NCBI RefSeq assembly: GCF_004683865.2
Contig: NZ_CP038439.1
Location: forward strand, 1,900,501 to 1,964,500
DNA length: 64,000 bases
Source: Paracoccus liaowanqingii
GTDB taxonomy: Bacteria > Pseudomonadota > Alphaproteobacteria > Rhodobacterales > Rhodobacteraceae
Direction: 5' to 3'
Under the pieces are notes generated by a model, which saw nothing but the letters and a program-made list of their open reading frames with translations, was not told the origin of the DNA and did not search any database. A program made the translations under genes and the position numbers. This document shows, one piece after another, positions 59,262 through 64,000 of this stretch (within the stretch, counting starts at the first letter, position 1; each line of letters opens with the position of its first letter).

Positions 59262-59872
59262 GGGCGGCGGCGGTCCTTCTGGCCTGCGCGCTGGCGTTTC
59301 TGGCCTTTGCGGGCCCCGGCGGGGTCGGCACGCTGGCCCTGCGGCTTGGCGCCGAGGGCGTGGCGCTGGCGCTGCTGGACCAGGACGGCGCGCGGGGCGT
59401 GGCGCAGTACCGCCGGGGCGACTTTGCCCAAGCCGATGCGGATTTCGCCCGCGCAGGACGCTCGCAGACCTACAACCGGGCGCTGTCGCTGGCGGCGACC
59501 GGCGACTATCCCCTGTCAGTGGCCTATTTCGACGCGGTGCTGTTCGCCAACCCCGCCGACGAACAGGCTCGCGCCAGCCGCGATCTGGTCGCCACGATGT
59601 TTCCCCCCCAGCAGGGCGACAGCATCGCGCCGGGCCGCATCTTCGGCCATGGCGGACGCCCCACGGACGAGCTGATCGCCAATGCCATGACCGAGGCCGC
59701 CTCGGAAAGCTGGCGCCGCCCGCCGCAGGCGCGCGGCATGGCGGCCAGCGACGCCTGGCTGGAGACGATCACCGACGACCCGGGCGAGTTCCTGACCCTG
59801 CGCCTGCAGGCCGAACACGACCGCCGCACCCAGATGGGGCTGATCCGCCCCGAGGCGGGTGACCCGTGGTGA
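59258..59872 (+). CDS. TPR-type protein, BatC-like
   Basis: 204 residues. Signal-anchor helix (about 3-20, AAAVLLACALAFLAFAGPGG), then one or two TPR-like helical repeats (GVAQYRRGDFAQADADFARA; YNRALSLAATGDYPLSVAYF; ANPADEQARASRDLV). The C-terminus is polar, with FLTLRLQAEHDRRTQMG. Probably a periplasm-facing scaffold. Overlaps both neighbours by 4 nt. Confidence 0.82.
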   Translation: MRAAAVLLACALAFLAFAGPGGVGTLALRLGAEGVALALLDQDGARGVAQYRRGDFAQADADFARAGRSQTYNRALSLAATGDYPLSVAYFDAVLFANPADEQARASRDLVATMFPPQQGDSIAPGRIFGHGGRPTDELIANAMTEAASESWRRPPQARGMAASDAWLETITDDPGEFLTLRLQAEHDRRTQMGLIRPEAGDPW

Positions 59873-61029
59873 TAAGGCTGATCCTGCTGCTGATCCTCTG
59901 GGCCGGTCCCGTGCAGGCGGAATCGCCTCCGCTGGCGCCGGGCGAGACGCGGCTGATGATCCTGCACGATCACGGCAACCCGGTCGTGGCCGAGATGGTC
60001 CGCCTGACCCTGCGCGGCGAATACGACCTGACCGTCTCGCTGGAGGATCTCAAATTCCCCAGTTCGGACGCCTATGACTGGATGCAGATCGACCGCGACC
60101 GCTGGTTCCAGGAACGCATCGGCGGGCGGATGATCCAGATCTTCGAACGCGACATCGCGCTGTTTCCGCGCCAGGCCGGGGACCTGTCGCTTGGCCCCCT
60201 GGTCCACGATCTGACCCACATCACCCGGGGCGGCGCGCGCGAACAGATTAGCGTGACCTCGGGCCCGGCGCGGCTGACCGTGAAGCCCTTCCCCCATGAT
60301 AGCCGCCCCCTGACCGCCCGCACGATGGTCCTGACCGACGAGCTGTCGGCCCCTCCGGGTCGGCTGCTGCCGACCGACATCCTGACCCGCCGCGTCACGA
60401 TCGAGGCCTTGGGCGCGATGGCCAATCACCTCCCGCCCCGTCCCGACATCAGCCAGCCCTGGCTGATCAGCTTCACCCTGCCCGAGATCCGAGAGACCAC
60501 CCCGACCCCGCAGGGACCGGTGTCGCGCGTGGTCTGGGAATGGCAGATGCGCCCCCGCACCGGCGAGCCGGGCGTGCTGCCGGCCGTGCCCGTCGTCTGG
60601 TTCGACACCGAGGCCCGCCGGGTCGAGGTCGCGGCGATGAAGCCCATCCCCTTCGGCTTTGCGGGCTTCACCACCTCCTCGGGGGTGCCCTTCGGGATGG
60701 AGCCGGGCTGGGCGATGGCGGGGCTGGCGGCCTTGGGCTTCGGGGCGGGGCTGCTGGCGGTGCTGCGGCGCCGGCTGCCCGATCTGCGCCACAGGCTGCG
60801 GGGGCTGCGCCCCAACCCCCATGCGGGCGCCCTGCGCACGGCGGCCGCCCAAGGCGACCTGCCAGCGCTGCGCGCGGCCGCGGCCGATCATCTGGCGTGG
60901 CGGGGCGCGGACAGCCCCGCGCATCGCCGCCTGCTGGCCCTGCTGGACCGGCAGATCTATCAGCCCGCGCAGGACGGCGCCTTCGACGCGCAGGGCTGGC
61001 TGGCCCGGTATCTGCGGCAGCGGGCCTGA
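59869..61029 (+). CDS. BatD-like membrane protein
   Basis: 386 residues. Signal peptide (IRLILLLILWAGPVQAES, cleaved after about 18), a large periplasmic beta-rich part (about 20-275) resembling BatD (oxygen tolerance) with LRGEYDLTVSLEDLKFPSSD, one membrane helix (about 282-303, WAMAGLAALGFGAGLLAVLR) and a cytoplasmic helical tail (about 320-386). Similarity to BatD is weak but position and topology fit. Start GTG 59869 (GTGA overlap) or 59866. Confidence 0.75.
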   Translation: MIRLILLLILWAGPVQAESPPLAPGETRLMILHDHGNPVVAEMVRLTLRGEYDLTVSLEDLKFPSSDAYDWMQIDRDRWFQERIGGRMIQIFERDIALFPRQAGDLSLGPLVHDLTHITRGGAREQISVTSGPARLTVKPFPHDSRPLTARTMVLTDELSAPPGRLLPTDILTRRVTIEALGAMANHLPPRPDISQPWLISFTLPEIRETTPTPQGPVSRVVWEWQMRPRTGEPGVLPAVPVVWFDTEARRVEVAAMKPIPFGFAGFTTSSGVPFGMEPGWAMAGLAALGFGAGLLAVLRRRLPDLRHRLRGLRPNPHAGALRTAAAQGDLPALRAAAADHLAWRGADSPAHRRLLALLDRQIYQPAQDGAFDAQGWLARYLRQRA

Positions 61030-61083
61030 CCGCCGCGCCCTTCCGGCTTGACCTGCGGCGGCGGGGGCGGCATTCAGGGCGCT

Positions 61084-61270
61084 GATGGTTCCCGGCCAAG
61101 CCACGCGCGGCCGGGTGAAAAGGGAACACGGTGCGGTGTAGCCAACAGGCGCCAAATCCGTGACTGCCCCCGCAACTGTAAGCGGCGAGCGTCCCCCGAT
61201 GCCACTGCGCCCCACCGGGTGCGGGAAGGCGGGGGAGGTCACGACCCGCGAAGTCAGGAGACCTGCCATC
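61084..61270 (+). promoter_or_regulatory. Cobalamin (AdoCbl-type) riboswitch
   Basis: Conserved blocks are present in order: GGTGAAAAGGGAACACGGTG-like P3 region (near 61114-61132), the CTGCCCCCGCAACTGTAAGC box (61164-61183), GCCACTG (61201-61207), GCGGGAAGGCGG (61221-61232), and the B12 box GAAGTCAGGAGACCTGCC (61250-61267). GATGG (61084-61088) pairs with CCATC (61266-61270) as P1. A small GC hairpin (61285-61303) lies just before the ribosome binding site and is a candidate expression platform. Predicts repression of the downstream importer by B12. Confidence 0.95.
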
Positions 61271-61314
61271 GAACCAGACGACCACCGGGCGGGGTGTCCC
61301 GGAAGGAGATTTCG

Positions 61315-62154
61315 ATGGATGATTCCTCGCGCCGGCCCCTGGCCGCGCCTGACCCTGTGTTGCCGTTTTCGGCGGCGATCCCGCCTGCGGTCCAGCTGTC
61401 GGGTGTCAGCTGGGCGCCCCCCCGGGGCCCGCGGATCCTGTCGGATCTGAGCTTCGCGGTCCCGCAGGGCCAGATTGTGGCGATCTGCGGGGCGAACGGG
61501 GCGGGCAAGACCTCGCTTCTGCGGCTGATCTATCGCCATCACGCCCCGCAGCAGGGCACCGTCCGGCTGATGGGGCGCGACCTGTGGCAGATGGGCGCCG
61601 CCGAGGCCGCGCGCTGCATGGCCGCCGTCCTGCAGGAGCAGCCCACCGATTTCGCCCTGACCGCCCGGCAGATCGTGGCGCTTGGCCGCCTGCCGCACCG
61701 GCGCGGATGGGCGGCCGGATGGGCCGGTCCCGACCCTGCCGATGCCCCCCGCATCGCGGCGGCGCTGGAGCGGATGGACGTGACGCCCCTGGCCGACCGC
61801 GCCTTCGGCAGCCTGTCGGGCGGCGAGCGCCAGCGCGTCGCGGTCGCCCGGGCCTTGGCGCAAGAGCCGCGCGTGATCGTGCTGGACGAACCCACCAACC
61901 ACCTCGACATCCGCCACCAGCTGGAACTGCTGGCCCTGCTGCGCGGCCTGGGCCTGACGGTGATCGCCACGCTGCACGACCTGACGCTGGCCGCCCGCTT
62001 CGCCGACCGCATCCTTGTCCTGTCCGAGGGGCGCATCCTGGCCGACGGCCCGCCCGACGCCGCGCTGACCGAGGCCGTGCTGGCCCGCGCCTTTCGCGTG
62101 GGCGCCCGGATCGACCGCTCGGGCCCCGCGCCGCGCTTTTCCTTCCATCTGTGA
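61315..62154 (+). CDS. Corrinoid/iron-chelate ABC transporter ATPase (BtuD/FepC type)
   Basis: 279 residues. Walker A GANGAGKT (59-66), Q-loop LQEQPTDFALT, signature LSGGERQR (167-174), Walker B VIVLDEP (187-193), and H-loop TLHDLTLAARF. Typical of the FecE/BtuD subfamily. The cobalamin riboswitch upstream argues for corrinoid uptake. AAGGAG precedes the ATG at 61315. First of three genes; the unusual order is ATPase, binding protein, permease. Confidence 0.93.
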   Translation: MDDSSRRPLAAPDPVLPFSAAIPPAVQLSGVSWAPPRGPRILSDLSFAVPQGQIVAICGANGAGKTSLLRLIYRHHAPQQGTVRLMGRDLWQMGAAEAARCMAAVLQEQPTDFALTARQIVALGRLPHRRGWAAGWAGPDPADAPRIAAALERMDVTPLADRAFGSLSGGERQRVAVARALAQEPRVIVLDEPTNHLDIRHQLELLALLRGLGLTVIATLHDLTLAARFADRILVLSEGRILADGPPDAALTEAVLARAFRVGARIDRSGPAPRFSFHL

Positions 62155-62176
62155 CGATCTCCGAAAGGACCGCCCC

Positions 62177-63109
62177 GTGATCCGCTCGTCCCTTGCCGCC
62201 CTGCTGCTGTCGGCCCCCGCCGCGCTGGCCCATCCCGTGACCGTGCAAAGCTGCGACCGTCAGGTGACCTTCGACGCGGCCCCGGCGCGCGCCGTGTCCA
62301 ACGACGTGAACCTGACCGAGATGATGCTGGTCCTGGGCCTGCGCGACCGGATGGTGGGCTATACCGGCATCTCGGGCTGGAAGACGCTGGACGACCGGAC
62401 GCGCGACGGCGTGGCCGAACTGCCCGAGCTGTCGGCCCGCTATCCTAGCAAGGAGGTGCTGGCCGGGGCGGGCACGGATTTCTTCTTCGCGGGCTGGAAC
62501 TACGGCATGACGGTCGGCGGCGAGGTCACGCCCGACACGCTGGCCCCCTTCGGCATCGCCGTCTACGAGCTGACCGAAAGCTGCATCCATCTGGGCCCGC
62601 GAAACGCATCCGGCATGGAGGACATGTATGGCGACATCCTCAACCTGGGCCGCATCTTCGGGGTCGATGACCGCGCGCAGGCGCTGGTGGACGGATGGCG
62701 CACCGAGCTGGCGGCGCTGACCGAAGGGGCGGAGCGCGGAGCCCCGCTGCGCGTCTTCGTCTATGACAGCGGCACCGAGGCGCCCTTCACGGCCGGCGCG
62801 CATGGCATGCCGACCGCGCTGATCGAGGCCGCGGGCGGGCGCAACATCATGGACGACCTGCCCAAGAGCTGGGCCGAGATCAGCTGGGAGCCGGTGGCCG
62901 ACCGCGATCCGCAGGTCATCGTGATCGTCGACTATGGCGACGTGACGGCGGACCAGAAGATCGACTTCCTGCGGACCAATCCCGCACTGGCGGGGATCGA
63001 CGCGGTCCGGAACGACCGCTTCGTCGTCCTGGACTATGTCGAGGCGACGCCCGGCCCCCGCAACATCCGCGCCGTCGAGAAGCTGGTCGCGGGCTTTTCG
63101 GGGGACTGA
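62177..63109 (+). CDS. ABC transporter substrate-binding protein (corrinoid/iron-chelate type)
   Basis: 310 residues. Signal peptide with ALA-H cleavage near 18; periplasmic-binding family 2 (FepB/BtuF class). VSNDVNLTEMMLVLGLRDRM (about 40-59) replaces the usual LSPANTE start; ELSARYPSKEVLAGAGTDFF and FVYDSGTEAPFTAGAHGMPT follow. Its SCDRQ motif provides Cys26, free or lipid-linked being unlikely. Start GTG. The B12 riboswitch suggests BtuF function, but the sequence itself does not distinguish vitamin from siderophore. Confidence 0.88.
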   Translation: MIRSSLAALLLSAPAALAHPVTVQSCDRQVTFDAAPARAVSNDVNLTEMMLVLGLRDRMVGYTGISGWKTLDDRTRDGVAELPELSARYPSKEVLAGAGTDFFFAGWNYGMTVGGEVTPDTLAPFGIAVYELTESCIHLGPRNASGMEDMYGDILNLGRIFGVDDRAQALVDGWRTELAALTEGAERGAPLRVFVYDSGTEAPFTAGAHGMPTALIEAAGGRNIMDDLPKSWAEISWEPVADRDPQVIVIVDYGDVTADQKIDFLRTNPALAGIDAVRNDRFVVLDYVEATPGPRNIRAVEKLVAGFSGD

Positions 63110-63112
63110 GCG

Positions 63113-64000
63113 ATGGCCGACACCACCGCGATCCTGACCGCGCAGCGCCGGGGGCTGAGGCTGGGCCTGGGCACCGTCCTGGTGACGGTGCTGGTCATGG
63201 CCATCGGCATGGCCGTGTCGGTGGGGGCGGTCGCGGTGCCCCTGTCCACGGTCTGGGGCGTGGTGCTGGACCGCCTGGTGCCGGGCCTGGTCACTCCGGA
63301 CTGGAGCGCGGGACAGGCCAGCATCGTCTGGCAGATCCGCCTGCCCCGCGCGATCCTGGCGGGGCTGGTGGGCGCGGGTCTGGGCCTGGTGGGCGCGGCG
63401 CTGCAGGCGGTGACGCGCAACCCGCTGGCCGATCCGCATCTGCTGGGGATCTCGTCGGGCGGGGCCTTCGGGGCGATCGCGGCGCTGCTTCACACGGGGA
63501 TGTTCCTCGGCGCGCTGACCGTGCCGGTGATGTCCTTCGGCGGCGCGCTGCTGGCCACGGTGCTGGTCCTGGGCACGGCGCGGATGGCGGGGGCGGGCAG
63601 CGCCGACCGGCTGGTCCTGACCGGCGTGGCGGTCAGCTTCGTCATCATGGCCTGCGCCAACATCCTGATCTTTCTGGGCGATCCGCGCGCCACGCATACG
63701 GTGGTCTTCTGGATGCTGGGGGGCCTCGGTCTGGCGCAATGGTCCCATCTTCTGTGGCCGCTGGCCGTGCTGGTCCCCTGCGGGCTGTGGCTGTGGGCGC
63801 AGGCCGGGCGGCTGAACGCCATGAGCCTGGGCGACGAGACCGCCGCCAGCCTGGGGCTGGAGGTCGGGCGCTTTTGCCTGACCGTTTTCGTGGCGGGGGC
63901 GCTGATCACCGGGATCATGGTGGCCTTTTCAGGACTGATCGGGTTCGTCGGCCTGATGATGCCGCATCTGGTGCGGCTGGTCCTGGGGGGCGAAAATGCC
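63113..64000 (+). CDS. ABC transporter permease, FecCD family (truncated by window edge)
   Basis: First 296 residues of a FecCD-type permease, 8-9 helices visible. RLPRAILAGLVGAGLGLVGA and AALQAVTRNPLADPHLLGIS are the family signatures; SLGLEVGRF and GFVGLMMPHLVRLVLGG end the visible part. It forms the channel with the ATPase gene upstream; start 3 nt after the binding-protein stop. BtuC-type role inferred from the riboswitch. Confidence 0.93.
   Translation, partial: MADTTAILTAQRRGLRLGLGTVLVTVLVMAIGMAVSVGAVAVPLSTVWGVVLDRLVPGLVTPDWSAGQASIVWQIRLPRAILAGLVGAGLGLVGAALQAVTRNPLADPHLLGISSGGAFGAIAALLHTGMFLGALTVPVMSFGGALLATVLVLGTARMAGAGSADRLVLTGVAVSFVIMACANILIFLGDPRATHTVVFWMLGGLGLAQWSHLLWPLAVLVPCGLWLWAQAGRLNAMSLGDETAASLGLEVGRFCLTVFVAGALITGIMVAFSGLIGFVGLMMPHLVRLVLGGENA

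Noticed and set aside
55264..61029. Calling the MoxR operon a methanol dehydrogenase (mxaRSACKLD) cluster
   Set aside because: The order and domains are related, but mxaF, J, G, I and D are absent in view, and the last two genes fit BatC/BatD better.
61084..61314. A coding frame opening at 61048 ahead of the ABC ATPase
   Set aside because: The extra 89 codons translate the riboswitch itself; the ATG at 61315 has a strong ribosome binding site.

Overview
The window is a 64 kb stretch of high-GC (roughly two-thirds G+C) chromosome from an alphaproteobacterium of the Rhodobacteraceae, most likely Paracoccus. The evidence is a membrane-anchored CycM-type cytochrome c552, a prephenate dehydratase divergent from it, SRP RNA/dnaX/ybaB/recR clustering, an atpHAGDC operon without the Fo genes, and a CATCTTGG..AAATATCC intergenic repeat of a type familiar from this family. 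Almost all of it is ordinary chromosome: I see no phage, insertion sequence, CRISPR array, tRNA or rRNA gene. Both ends cut through genes.

Layout, left to right. 1-6.4 kb: a minus-strand yejABEF peptide importer followed by a truncated glycosyltransferase gene. 6.4-8.4 kb: cycM, divergent pheA, and an SRPBCC-family gene. 8.4-12.6 kb: a 400-bp gap, then SRP RNA, a HAD hydrolase, dnaX, ybaB and recR. 12.6-17 kb (minus): hsp20 and the glycolate oxidase operon glcDEF. 17-21.7 kb: DUF599 membrane protein, MFS exporter, a small membrane protein, an alpha/beta hydrolase, a small lipoprotein, and zapA coupled to a coiled-coil gene. 21.8-25.8 kb: a BCCT transporter divergent from ktrAB potassium uptake genes. 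25.8-28.9 kb: hisB-hisH and adenine deaminase. 28.9-32.4 kb: cmk, a LuxR-type regulator, and rpsB-tsf. 32.7-38.6 kb: eda plus an MFS gene, xseA, purD and prs. 38.7-40.4 kb: a DsbA-fold isomerase with a hydrolase, and an H-type lectin. 40.5-45.5 kb: atpHAGDC. 45.7-49.9 kb: a methyltransferase, gloB and clpA. 50.4-55 kb: a DMT-family permease, a gamma-class carbonic anhydrase and a tctCBA-type importer. 55.2-61 kb: a seven-gene MoxR/DUF58/VWA/VWA/TPR/BatD-like operon in which every start overlaps the previous stop. 61-64 kb: a cobalamin riboswitch followed by an ABC importer (ATPase, binding protein, truncated permease).

The gene content is mostly central metabolism, energy conservation, translation and envelope transport. 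The most unusual signals are non-coding. They are: a ROSE-like RNA-thermometer hairpin with the U(U/C)GCU core and a bulged G over the hsp20 ribosome binding site; an 11-bp phased GTGCAC array upstream of yejA, with a related segment after clpA; four copies of an intergenic CATCTTGG..AAATATCC element after stop codons; a degenerate tandem duplication downstream of clpA; a strong leader hairpin abutting the eda ribosome binding site; and a possible 42-codon CxxC protein between gloB and clpA. The MoxR/Bat operon is the best candidate in this window for a poorly understood multi-protein machine.
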